This document shows positions 17,507-24,948 of a DNA stretch of 64,000 bases, piece after piece (the first letter of the stretch is position 1; each line of letters opens with the position of its first letter). The stretch lies in assembly GCF_002117005.1 (NCBI RefSeq), contig NZ_CP021023.1, positions 2,838,995-2,902,994 of the forward strand, in the 5' to 3' direction. A program made the position numbers and the translations under genes. This stretch comes from Sedimentisphaera salicampi (GTDB taxonomy: Bacteria > Planctomycetota > Phycisphaerae > Sedimentisphaerales > Sedimentisphaeraceae). A model generated the notes under the pieces. It did not search any database. It saw only the letters and a list, made by a program, of their open reading frames with translations, and had not been told where the DNA came from.

Positions 17507-17861
17507 AAAACTGCACCAGTAGTGGTCTAAAAAATAGACCGGTTCAAAAATTAGACCGGTCTAAAAACTGTACCGGCAGTGGTCTAAAAATTAGACCGAA
17601 ACCGGTTCAAAAATTAGACCATAAAAGAATAAGAAAAGAAAAGAGTAATGTGGACGAGCCTTCCGGATATACTTTTGTGCTGAAGGGAGGGAAAGATTAC
17701 TCACTTCCAAAAGCCAAACTAATAAATGGGTAACTGTCCCTATTTAAACTAACCGCTAATCAACACTGATTTTTCACTAATGATTTTGCAACGAGCCATC
17801 CGCCGCAGGCGGACTTGCAGCTCAGCCACTCTGCCACGAGCTACGAGCTACGAATCTATCC
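17507..17861. repeat. 355-bp direct repeat, right copy (target duplication)
   Basis: Identical to 15280-15634. Because the copy includes part of the gene remnant, an in-frame fragment of the same lysine-rich peptide can also be read here (17507-17733). It is a by-product of the duplication and not a separate gene. Confidence 0.9.
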
Positions 17862-18374
17862 GCTTGCTCCGTCCGCCTCCGGCGGACTCCACGCACGGCT
17901 CTGATTGTCGTTAGTAATACGCAGCAACTTAACAAAACGAGATATTTAAACCGAGCCACGCATGAAGACCCGCCGCAGGCGGGGCGAAATAAGTGGACAG
18001 CAGACGTTCATCACAGACTGGCCGCAGCATTTACGGACTGAGTCAGAGGCACACATAGGTTATTAAATAAATATATCATTTTCTTCCTCCGATTGCTCCG
18101 ATTCCTCTCCGCCTCCGGCGGACAGGCTCGGTTTAACTCTCTTTTACATCAGAGAAAACATTTTCATAAATGAGGGAAAGCTCTCTGCCGGAAGGACGCT
18201 TAAACGCAATACATAATCCTGCTCTGATGTTTAAATTGATTTTTACAGAGCCAGTCCGCCTGTGGCGGAGAGTTATCGGAGGAAACGGAGAGGAGGGATT
18301 TTTAGCCGCTAATCAGCACTAATTTTTCGCTGATGATTTTGCCACGGGCATTCCGCCGCAGGCGGACTATCCAG

Positions 18375-18390
18375 CAACTACATATAGTAT
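18375..18390. promoter_or_regulatory. NrdR box-like site, distal
   Basis: CAACTACATATAGTAT shares the 14-base string ACTACATATAGTAT with the promoter-proximal site at 18580-18595 and fits the NrdR consensus core CTACATATAG. A degenerate partner (GCACTAACTACAGCCT, 18407-18422) sits about 32 bp downstream, centre to centre. Confidence 0.5.
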
Positions 18391-18548
18391 GAGCCTTGCT
18401 CAGAGGGCACTAACTACAGCCTGCCTCTAAGAATATTAAAAAATTTTTCTTTGTAGAGACGTGTCATTAAAAGGTTTACAGGATTGCGAAATTTTTGCAG
18501 CAATTTCTTTCTTGAAATCAGGCCCTCAAACTTTAAATTAGTAAATAA

Positions 18549-18564
18549 GCCCGCTATATTGTGC
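18549..18564. promoter_or_regulatory. NrdR box-like site, proximal pair, first box
   Basis: GCCCGCTATATTGTGC matches the right half of the NrdR consensus (TATTGTGT) at 7 of 8 positions and the left half weakly. Its centre is 31 bp from the centre of the next box, which is a standard spacing for tandem NrdR boxes (31-32 bp). Confidence 0.5.
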
Positions 18565-18579
18565 TGACAGGAGAAACAA

Positions 18580-18595
18580 GCACTACATATAGTAT
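18580..18595. promoter_or_regulatory. NrdR box-like site, proximal pair, second box
   Basis: GCACTACATATAGTAT is close to the known 16-bp NrdR operator (ACACTACATATAGTGT type). It lies 44 bases before the nrdJ start. NrdR is an ATP/dATP-sensing repressor of ribonucleotide reductase genes in many bacteria. nrdR itself is not in the window. Confidence 0.65.
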
Positions 18596-18639
18596 TATAA
18601 AGAGTTAATATTTTCGAGAACTAATAAAGGAGTTATATC

Positions 18640-21564
18640 ATGGCAGGCAAGGCTCAGCCGAAAAACATCAGCGTTAAGAGATACTTTTCCACGGAAGGAA
18701 AACACCCCTTTGACCAAATCGAATGGGAAAACAGAGAGGCAGTAATCACAGACGAAAAGGGCAATGTAATCTTCAAGCAGGAGGACATTGAAACCCCGAA
18801 GAGCTGGAGCCAGCTTGCAGCTAAAATCGTAGTAAGCAAATACTTCTACGGGGAGGCAGGCACAGAGCAGAGGGAGAAATCCATCAAGCAGCTTATCCAC
18901 CGCGTGGCACGAACGGTAGCGGACCGCGGCTATAAAGACGGGTATTTCACAAGCGAAAAGCAGCGTGAGGTTTTCTACGACGAACTCGCCTATCTCTGCG
19001 TAAATCAGTACGGAGCGTTCAACTCGCCGGTATGGTTCAATTTAGGGCTCAAAGACCAGTACGGCGTTGCCGGCAGCGCGCACAACTTCCATTACGACCC
19101 CGAGAAGGGCGAATCAGTGCCCTGCGAGGACACATACACCTACCCGCAGTGTTCAGCGTGCTTTATCCAGAGCGTTGAGGACACAATGGAAGACATTATG
19201 CGTCTTGCCAACAGCGAGGCGATGCTGTTTAAGCACGGCTCTGGAACAGGCACCGACCTTTCTACGCTTAGAAGCTCTCGAGAGAAGCTATCTGGGGGCG
19301 GAGTGCCTTCTGGGCCGCTTAGCTTTATGAAGGTGTTCGATCAGATTGCAGGTGTTATCAAGTCCGGCGGAAAAACAAGGCGCGCTGCAAAGATGCAGTC
19401 TCTTATGGTTGACCATCCAGACATCAAGGATTTCATCAACGCCAAGCTCCGCGAGGAGAAGAAGGCCTGGGCACTCATAGAGCAGGGCTATTCCGGCGAT
19501 TTCAACGGCGAGGCCTACGGCAGCGTTATGTTCCAGAATGCCAATCTCTCGGTACGCGTAAGCGATGAGTTTATGAAGGCCGCCGAATCCGACAGCACAT
19601 GGACGACCAAAGCGGTTACTTCAGGCGAACAGCTCGACACTTACAGCGCACGTGAGCTTATGAACGAGATCTGCGAGGGCACGAGGGTGTGCGGCGACCC
19701 GGGACTTCAGTACCACAGCACAATCAACAAATGGCACACCTGCCCGAACGAGGCGCCGATAAACGCCTCCAACCCGTGCAGCGAGTATATGTTTGTAAAC
19801 AATTCGGCCTGCAACCTCGCGTCGCTGAACCTGATGAAATTCCGCAATGAAGACGGCAGCTTTGATGTGGAGTCTTTCAAGAAGGCCGTGAAGATCTTCA
19901 TAATCGCTCAGGAGATCCTCGTTGACAACGGCAGCTACCCGGAGAAAAAGATCTCAGACAACAGCCACAAATTCCGCCCGCTCGGGCTTGGATACGCAAA
20001 TCTGGGCTGTTTGATGATGAGCCTCGCCCATCCGTACGACTCAGACCCCGCCCGTGAGCTCGCCGGCGCCATCACTGCGATAATGACAGGCACTGCATAC
20101 GAGGTCAGCGCAGAGCTTGCCGTGCAGAAAGGCGCATTCGAAGGCTACGAGCCAAACAGGGAGCCTATGCTGAACGTTATCGGTATGCACAGAGACAAGG
20201 CATACCAGCTGAAGGAAACGCTCTGCCCGAGGTATCTGGTGGAAGAGGCAAAAAACGCCTGGGACAGGGCATACGATATGGGCACGAAATTCGGCTACCG
20301 GAACGCACAGACCACCGTTCTCGCCCCAACGGGCACGATCGGGTTTATGATGGACTGCGACACAACGGGAATCGAGCCGGATATTGCCCTTGTGAAATAC
20401 AAGATGCTCGCAGGCGGGGGGATGATCAAATACGTTAATCAAACCGTGCCTATGGCGCTCAATGAGCTTGGATACAGCGAAGAGCAGATTGAGAAGATAA
20501 AAGAAGAAATCGACAGAGACGATACCATCGAAACCTCTGAAATACTGAAGAAAGAGCACCTGCCCGTTTTCGACTGCGCATTCAAAGCCCGAAAGGGGAA
20601 GAGGAGCATACCGTGGGAGGCGCATCTGAAGATGATGGCAGCCGCTCAGCCGTTCCTCTCTGGGGCAATCAGCAAAACCATCAATATGCCGAATGAAAGC
20701 TCCAACGAGGACATTATGCAGGCATACACCGAAGGCTGGAAGATGGGGCTCAAGGCGGTTGCCGTGTACAGGGACGGGTCTAAACGCACTCAGCCGCTCA
20801 ACACTGGACTGCAGGAAGAGAAGCAGGAAGAAACGAAGGTCAAGGAAGTGCTTGTGAAAAAGCCCTACCGCAGAAGGCTCCCCGAAACTCGGTGCAGCAT
20901 AACGCACAAATTCAGCGTGGCAGGGCACGAGGGCTATCTCACCGTTGGACTCTACGACGACGGCCAGCCCGGCGAGCTGTTTATAACGATGGCCAAGGAA
21001 GGCAGCACCGTAGGCGGGCTGATGGATGTGATAGGAACGTGCACATCGATGGCTCTGCAGTATGGGGTGCCGCTGGTTACGCTGGTGGATAAATTCCGCC
21101 ACGCAAGATTTGAGCCGGCCGGTATGACGTCAAACAAGGATATGCCGTTCGCAAAGAGCCTTATAGACTACATTTTCTGCTGGCTGGGATGCCAGTTCCT
21201 CCCGGGATACGCCGAAAAGAATACGCCGCACAAGAAAAGCAGCAGTACGATCGACCTGTCAAAGCCGTTTACTGAGCAGCCGGAGGAGAATCAGGAAAAA
21301 AAGCCCAGCGCCGGCAGCACTCAGGCCGGCAGAGAGAATCCGAAAACATCTGAGAAAACCGCTCGGCAGCCCGCATTTTCTGTTACAGAAACCAGCTCTA
21401 CTGACGGGGCGGCAGAGAAGCTGAGCATTATAGGGCAGTTCAACAAACAGTTCGACCACTTCCAGGACGACGCACCAGCCTGCGATATATGCGGGTCTAT
21501 CACGGTGAGAAACGGAACCTGCTACAGATGCCACAACTGCGGAAACTCTATGGGATGTTCATAA
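18640..21564 (+). CDS. nrdJ: Vitamin B12-dependent ribonucleotide reductase (class II)
   Basis: This enzyme reduces ribonucleotides to deoxyribonucleotides using adenosylcobalamin, independent of oxygen. The 974-residue protein has the RNR barrel signatures NPCSEYMFVNNSACNLASLNL and APTGTIGFMMDCDTTGIEPD. A TSCPD-type domain follows (about 740-860, GSTVGGLMDVIGTCTSMALQYG). A C-terminal zinc ribbon (CDICGS...CYRCHNCGNSMGCS) ends the protein. A low-complexity linker occupies about residues 865-940. No intein is seen. Upstream are NrdR-like operators. No small subunit (NrdB) is nearby, as expected for class II. Confidence 0.97.
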   Translation: MAGKAQPKNISVKRYFSTEGKHPFDQIEWENREAVITDEKGNVIFKQEDIETPKSWSQLAAKIVVSKYFYGEAGTEQREKSIKQLIHRVARTVADRGYKDGYFTSEKQREVFYDELAYLCVNQYGAFNSPVWFNLGLKDQYGVAGSAHNFHYDPEKGESVPCEDTYTYPQCSACFIQSVEDTMEDIMRLANSEAMLFKHGSGTGTDLSTLRSSREKLSGGGVPSGPLSFMKVFDQIAGVIKSGGKTRRAAKMQSLMVDHPDIKDFINAKLREEKKAWALIEQGYSGDFNGEAYGSVMFQNANLSVRVSDEFMKAAESDSTWTTKAVTSGEQLDTYSARELMNEICEGTRVCGDPGLQYHSTINKWHTCPNEAPINASNPCSEYMFVNNSACNLASLNLMKFRNEDGSFDVESFKKAVKIFIIAQEILVDNGSYPEKKISDNSHKFRPLGLGYANLGCLMMSLAHPYDSDPARELAGAITAIMTGTAYEVSAELAVQKGAFEGYEPNREPMLNVIGMHRDKAYQLKETLCPRYLVEEAKNAWDRAYDMGTKFGYRNAQTTVLAPTGTIGFMMDCDTTGIEPDIALVKYKMLAGGGMIKYVNQTVPMALNELGYSEEQIEKIKEEIDRDDTIETSEILKKEHLPVFDCAFKARKGKRSIPWEAHLKMMAAAQPFLSGAISKTINMPNESSNEDIMQAYTEGWKMGLKAVAVYRDGSKRTQPLNTGLQEEKQEETKVKEVLVKKPYRRRLPETRCSITHKFSVAGHEGYLTVGLYDDGQPGELFITMAKEGSTVGGLMDVIGTCTSMALQYGVPLVTLVDKFRHARFEPAGMTSNKDMPFAKSLIDYIFCWLGCQFLPGYAEKNTPHKKSSSTIDLSKPFTEQPEENQEKKPSAGSTQAGRENPKTSEKTARQPAFSVTETSSTDGAAEKLSIIGQFNKQFDHFQDDAPACDICGSITVRNGTCYRCHNCGNSMGCS

Positions 21565-21591
21565 AGACTGAATAGAGAAGACAATCTCTCT

Positions 21592-21626
21592 GGGGCGTTC
21601 GGGGCACGGACGCCCCTTCTTTTTTG
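21592..21626 (+). terminator. Intrinsic terminator of nrdJ
   Basis: GGGGCGT (21592-21598) pairs with ACGCCCC (21610-21616), followed by TTCTTTTTT. Confidence 0.88.
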
Positions 21627-21653
21627 CGGCAAGCGGCGGATTGCAAGAAGTAT

Positions 21654-21810
21654 AATCATCAGCGAAAAATCAACGCAGATTAGCGGCTGCCTCTCATATT
21701 CAAAAATCCTGTAGATCCTTGCCCCGCAGTCAAAGCGGTTCGGGGCTGTAAATCCTGTCAAAGAAAACCTCTGTGCAATCTGTGTAATCTGTGTAATCTG
21801 TGGATTATAT
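21654..21810. repeat. Dispersed repeats incl. tandem TAATCTGTG units
   Basis: 21654-21686 is an inverted copy of the 37-base repeat seen at 15051, 15526, 17753 and 18306. At about 21775-21805 a 9-base unit (AATCTGTGT) is repeated three times in tandem, ending CTGTGGATT. The rest of 21627-21924 has no gene. It resembles the intergenic AATCTGTG repeats found in genomes of several phyla. Confidence 0.6.
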
Positions 21811-21924
21811 ATTTCCTCTGCGACTGTCCTTCTATGGCGTTGCTCCGCAGCAGAGCGGGAATTTTATTTAAATTGCACTTGAACTCGGCCGGATTTTTTG
21901 TAGAATTCTCAATTCTTTTCCTGA

Positions 21925-21998
21925 GGCGATGTAGCTCAGATGGTTAGAGCGTAGGATTCATAAACCTAAGGTCGGTGGTTCAATTCCACCCATCGCTA
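21925..21998 (+). tRNA. tRNA-Met (CAT), elongator type
   Basis: A full cloverleaf is visible: acceptor GGCGATG/CATCGCT (first pair G-U), D stem GCTC/GAGC, anticodon CAT at 21959-21961, and T arm GGTGG-TTCAATT-CCACC; CCA is not encoded. The anticodon stem TAGGA/ACCTA has an A-A mismatch at its loop-closing pair. The GGG/CCC pairs of initiator tRNA are absent. It could in principle be tRNA-Ile2 (lysidine-modified CAT), but the overall sequence is Met-like. Confidence 0.85.
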
Positions 21999-22002
21999 TT
22001 AT

Positions 22003-22075
22003 GCCCCCTTCGTCTAGTGGCCCAGGACGTCGGGTTCTCATCCCGGAAACAGGAGTTCGATTCTCCTAGGGGGTA
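22003..22075 (+). tRNA. tRNA-Glu (CTC)
   Basis: Acceptor GCCCCCT/AGGGGGT, anticodon CTC at 22037-22039 in a TCGGG/CCCGG stem, T arm AGGAG-TTCGATT-CTCCT. The body matches bacterial tRNA-Glu (TTCGTCTAGTGGCC). CCA is not encoded. It lies four bases after tRNA-Met and is probably co-transcribed. Confidence 0.93.
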
Positions 22076-22340
22076 ATAAGCCCTTCTTTATCTGGTTATG
22101 CAAGGAAGGGCTTTTCTTTTGCAAACTCTTGCAATCACAAGGGTTTACATCACTGCTTGCCCTGCCTTCCTGCATTTCCTTACAACTGCTTACAGCGGAT
22201 TTGTGCAGACTTTTTTGCACCGCCTTTTCAGCCGGCTTCAAGACTGATAATTTGGCTGACTCTCTGAGGTCTGCTTCCGTGAGCTGGGCATAATGTCTAA
22301 TTCCTTCTCTTCCTGCGGTTTTTACCCTGAAGAATTTCCT
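22038..22340 (-). pseudogene. Possible C-terminal remnant of an integrative-element gene ending in tRNA-Glu
   Basis: Reading the minus strand from an in-frame stop at 22341-22343, a frame stays open for 100 codons and ends inside tRNA-Glu with PPRRIELLFPG. It contains RKFFRVKTAGREGIRHYAQL followed by a KPAEKAVQKSLHKS tail with spaced cysteines. Tyrosine-recombinase genes of integrative elements often end inside the tRNA that served as attachment site, and this tail resembles such C-termini from memory. There is no catalytic domain and no start. It may equally be a chance frame across a tRNA and its terminator. Confidence 0.25.
22078..22120 (+). terminator. Terminator of the tRNA-Met/tRNA-Glu unit
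   Basis: AAGCCCTTC (22078-22086) pairs with GAAGGGCTT (22105-22113), followed by TTCTTTT. Confidence 0.85.
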
Positions 22341-22627
22341 TTAATTCCCCTAATTCGGAAACTTTAGGGAATTGTTTTCAAGTCTTCCTTGGGGTTTACT
22401 TTAAAAGTTTCCCACACTCTTCGGGTATTCGCGGGAAGTGTGGGAGAAAGTTAAAGCTTCGGATTGACTGCGTAGGTTTCCGGTATGCCTGAAATCTTTT
22501 TTGATATACCCCTGCTCTGACAAGAATCCATTCCGCCTTGAACTGCTTCCCAGCTTTCGGCTGCAGCGGTCTGGCAAAGAAACCTTTTATATAATTTGCT
22601 TAGAATAAAATCTGAAGCGCAACATTT
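22121..22627. other. Intergenic region with a 9-bp-stem inverted repeat
   Basis: Apart from the remnant above, no gene is supported. TCCCACACT (22410-22418) and AGTGTGGGA (22437-22445) form a perfect 9-bp stem, loosely extended outward by ACTTTAAAAG and TTAAAGCTT. No T-run follows. Confidence 0.55.
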
Positions 22628-23599
22628 TTATCCGCTCCAGAGTACCTCATTGGGCGTCCGATAGTTTAAGCATTTCCTTGGTCTATTATTGATTAAGGAG
22701 ACTGCTTTGTCAATTTCTGCTTTGCTTACTTTCTTAAAATCAGTACCTTTTGGAAAAAACTGACGCAGCAGTCCGTTGGTATTTTCGTTCGTACCACGCT
22801 GATATGAGCTGTACGGATCAGCAAAGCAGCAGCATAGACCGACCATTCTTTCCATCTCCTTAAATCCGCCAAATTCCTTGCCGTTATCAACCGTTAGCGT
22901 CTTTCGTTTGAACTTAGGAATTTTCCTGAATATTCTCTTGGTAGTAACGTTCATACTGGCTGCACTCTTGTCATCCATTTTACCGACCAGCAGGTAGCGG
23001 GTTTTCCGCTCTACATGGGTGGCAACAAACGAACCGTGCCCCTTGCCACTTACGGTATCACCTTCCCAGTCGCCAATGCGGCTGCGTTTATCAACAACAG
23101 CCGGACGTTCACTGATCGGAGCTCTCTCCGGTATCCGGCCACGTTTGTCGCTGCTGCCGTGTTTCTTTCTCCTTTTACGATGCCCTTGCCTCAAATACTT
23201 ATAATAATCGCCGCCAGCAGCTTTATCTCTCTTTATCCAACTATATATAGTTAAATGACTTACGCGCATTTCCTGCTCGTAGGGATAATCAATTTTAAGG
23301 CGAGCGGCTATCTGCTCGGGCGAGTGATATTGCTCAAGTTTATTGATTACAAGCCGGCACAATCGGCCGTTCTGCTCCAAGCGATAAGGCTGTTTGGATG
23401 CGGTTCTGCGTTTGTTATAATATCGAGAGGCAAGGTGTGGTTTGTAATCCCCGGTTGAAGAGACATTGCGACTCAATTCTCGACTTATCGTGCCCTTGTT
23501 TCTGCCGAGATATTCGGCAATCTGAGATAAATTTTTTCCTTTTGCCTGCATTTTTAGTATGCATTCTCTTTCGTTGATGTTAAGATGTTTGTAGCCCAT
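22628..23599 (-). CDS. IS30-family transposase
   Basis: The 323-residue protein has the N-terminal IS30 helix-turn-helix (YKHLNINERECIL...LSQIAEYLGRNKGTISREL) and the catalytic DDE core: GDWEGDTV (Asp), LTVDNGKEF (Asp) and RGTNENTNGLLRQFFPKG (Glu). It ends with the family NNRPRKCLNYRTPNEV. Length is typical and the frame is intact. It is one of two transposases within 8 kb. I could not define the element's terminal repeats reliably. Confidence 0.95.
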   Translation of the reverse strand: MGYKHLNINERECILKMQAKGKNLSQIAEYLGRNKGTISRELSRNVSSTGDYKPHLASRYYNKRRTASKQPYRLEQNGRLCRLVINKLEQYHSPEQIAARLKIDYPYEQEMRVSHLTIYSWIKRDKAAGGDYYKYLRQGHRKRRKKHGSSDKRGRIPERAPISERPAVVDKRSRIGDWEGDTVSGKGHGSFVATHVERKTRYLLVGKMDDKSAASMNVTTKRIFRKIPKFKRKTLTVDNGKEFGGFKEMERMVGLCCCFADPYSSYQRGTNENTNGLLRQFFPKGTDFKKVSKAEIDKAVSLINNRPRKCLNYRTPNEVLWSG

Positions 23600-23650
23600 T
23601 GCGGTTCCTTAAATAGAGTATTTTTCGTAAAAAACATTCTATCGGAAACA
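22628..23650 (-). mobile_element. IS30-family element, ends not resolved
   Basis: The coordinates cover the transposase and a short 5' leader only. An 11-bp inverted match (TGAAGCGCAAC at 22611-22622 and its complement at 23873-23884) could mark the ends of a roughly 1.27-kb element. The flanking match is poor, and this would place unrelated host-like hairpins inside the element. Confidence 0.5.
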
Positions 23651-24064
23651 CCCGTAATGGGCACTCTTTTTTTTACTTTTCTATGCTTGCTCTGCTGTTA
23701 TAATTAAATCGCTGATGCAGGGGATAGGGCTCTGCTGGAGAGCAACCCGAGCGCTGCAACTGTCAAACTTGGGAAAAGGCGGCCTAAAAACCGCCTTGCC
23801 TATTTAATTCCCAGGTTTGCCTAAAGCGATAAACTCCTGCCCGCCTCAGGCGGGCTGATTAAATTAGCAAAGCGTTGCGCTTCAAATTAAAATTCAAGTT
23901 TGTTTGTTTTTTTTAAGAATTTTTGTAAAAATCTTAAATTTGAGGCATTTATACAATAGAGGCAGGTTTGTTCTGTCTTAATTTAAGTAAAAATTTTCGT
24001 TTTTAAGTATAAGGCTGTCAATCAATGCGGCCTGAAGAAAGGTTTTATTAATTAGGAAAAAGTT
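23600..24064. other. Intergenic region upstream of the pseudopilin gene, structured segment
   Basis: No ORF is supported. CAAACTTGGGAA (23764-23775) pairs with TTCCCAGGTTTG (23808-23819), giving 12 bp with one G-U pair. The stem encloses a second stem, AAGGCGG (23776-23782) with CCGCCTT (23791-23797). Further pairs are GCTCT/AGAGC at about 23728-23743 and an outer ATCGCT/AGCGAT (23708-23713 with 23825-23830). A GC palindrome follows at 23839-23855. This may be a structured RNA or a terminator-like repeat; I do not recognise it. Confidence 0.5.
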
Positions 24065-24922
24065 ATGAAAAAGAAGGCTTTTACACTTATCGAATTGCTC
24101 GTCGTGATTTCTATAATTGCTCTGTTGATGGCGGTTCTTATGCCGGCTCTCGGCAAAGCAAGAAAACAGGCCAAGTCCACGGTCTGCCAGACTCGTCTTA
24201 AGCAGTGGGGCGTTATCTGGAATGTCTATACAGGCAAATACGGCGGCGATTTCCCAAGCGCATATGATATGCGGCAGAGATACAATATCAATTGGCCTCG
24301 AGGCGCATGGATCATTCCGCTTCGCCATGAATGGGAAACAAATACTGATATCCTCAGATGTCCTGAAGCCGAGACTCCAAATGAAGACGGCGCTTATGGA
24401 GATTTAGACGAGGCATACTGGATGGGCAACACCAATGTGGATGAGGAAGAGGATCTCGAAGTGCAGGAATATGCCAGCTACGGTATGAACTGCTGGGCGT
24501 TTGACGAACCGCCTGGAGCACCTCCAGAGGTATATCAAGGCAGAGAGCAAAAGTATTACTGGCGTAATATAACAAGAGTATCACGTGCCAATATGGTGCC
24601 GCTTTTTGCAGATGCTGTATGGCGTGGCGGCGGGCCTCACTATGAAGCGGGCGAAACCGCAATCCAGCCAACGCCTTACAACGGCAGTCAGGCTCCGCAA
24701 GAGGTGTATAACTTTAATGTTGGCTATGAAATGGCTCACTTTACAGTAAGAAGGCATCCGAAGGGAACGAATCTCTTGTTTATGGATGGGTCTGTAAACA
24801 AGTTAAGCATTAAAGATCTCTACCACCAGAAATGGCACAGAAGATTCGATCTGCACGGCCGCTACTCAGAAGAGGACAATGAAATTGACTGGCCAGAATG
24901 GATTGAAGACACTACAAACTAA
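24065..24922 (+). CDS. Type II secretion/type IV pilus-like pseudopilin, planctomycete type
   Basis: The N-terminus KKKAFTLIELLVVISIIALL is a class III prepilin signal: cleavage precedes the Phe, and Glu is at +5 of the mature chain. A basic region KARKQAK follows the single helix. The C-terminal GTNLLFMDGSVNKLS is the H-X9-DG-type ending common in the very large planctomycete pseudopilin-like families. The body (about 40-240) is unique and Trp/Tyr-rich. Prepilin peptidase would process it at the inner membrane. No other secretion genes are adjacent, so it is probably a stand-alone paralog of unknown role. Confidence 0.85.
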   Translation: MKKKAFTLIELLVVISIIALLMAVLMPALGKARKQAKSTVCQTRLKQWGVIWNVYTGKYGGDFPSAYDMRQRYNINWPRGAWIIPLRHEWETNTDILRCPEAETPNEDGAYGDLDEAYWMGNTNVDEEEDLEVQEYASYGMNCWAFDEPPGAPPEVYQGREQKYYWRNITRVSRANMVPLFADAVWRGGGPHYEAGETAIQPTPYNGSQAPQEVYNFNVGYEMAHFTVRRHPKGTNLLFMDGSVNKLSIKDLYHQKWHRRFDLHGRYSEEDNEIDWPEWIEDTTN

Positions 24923-24948
24923 AATATTAACTTTTTCAGTTGACAATA

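Larger units (their letters stand above)
17862..18639. other. Non-coding leader region of nrdJ with palindromic repeats
   Basis: No ORF is supported in these 778 bases. They contain GC palindromes of the form TCCGCCnnnGGCGGA at 17872-17886, 18108-18122, 18255-18269 and 18352-18366, with a variant CCCGCC...GGCGGG at 17969-17984. They also contain one 37-base dispersed repeat (18306-18342). The last 270 bases carry the NrdR-box-like sites described separately. The start of nrdJ is preceded by AAAGGAG. Confidence 0.7.

Noticed and set aside
17507-17733. Second small lysine-rich protein gene
   Set aside because: It is the duplicated target sequence of the IS and has no start signal of its own.
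17862-18639. Cobalamin riboswitch in front of the B12-dependent reductase
   Set aside because: I looked for the conserved B12-box and the GGGAA/GCCACTG elements and found none; NrdR-type boxes explain regulation better.
20041-21102. 353-codon minus-strand frame opposite nrdJ
   Set aside because: Antisense shadow; no domain, signal or ribosome-binding site.
23749-23759. GAGCGCTGCAA string resembling part of the SAH riboswitch
   Set aside because: The other conserved half (CCAGGCUCG type) and the pseudoknot partner are missing, and the downstream gene is a pseudopilin, not a methionine-cycle gene.
22611-23884. TGAAGCGCAAC and its complement as IS30 terminal repeats
   Set aside because: Only 11 bases match well, the outer bases disagree in phase, and the resulting element would include host-like GC palindromes and hairpins. 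Kept only as a possibility.
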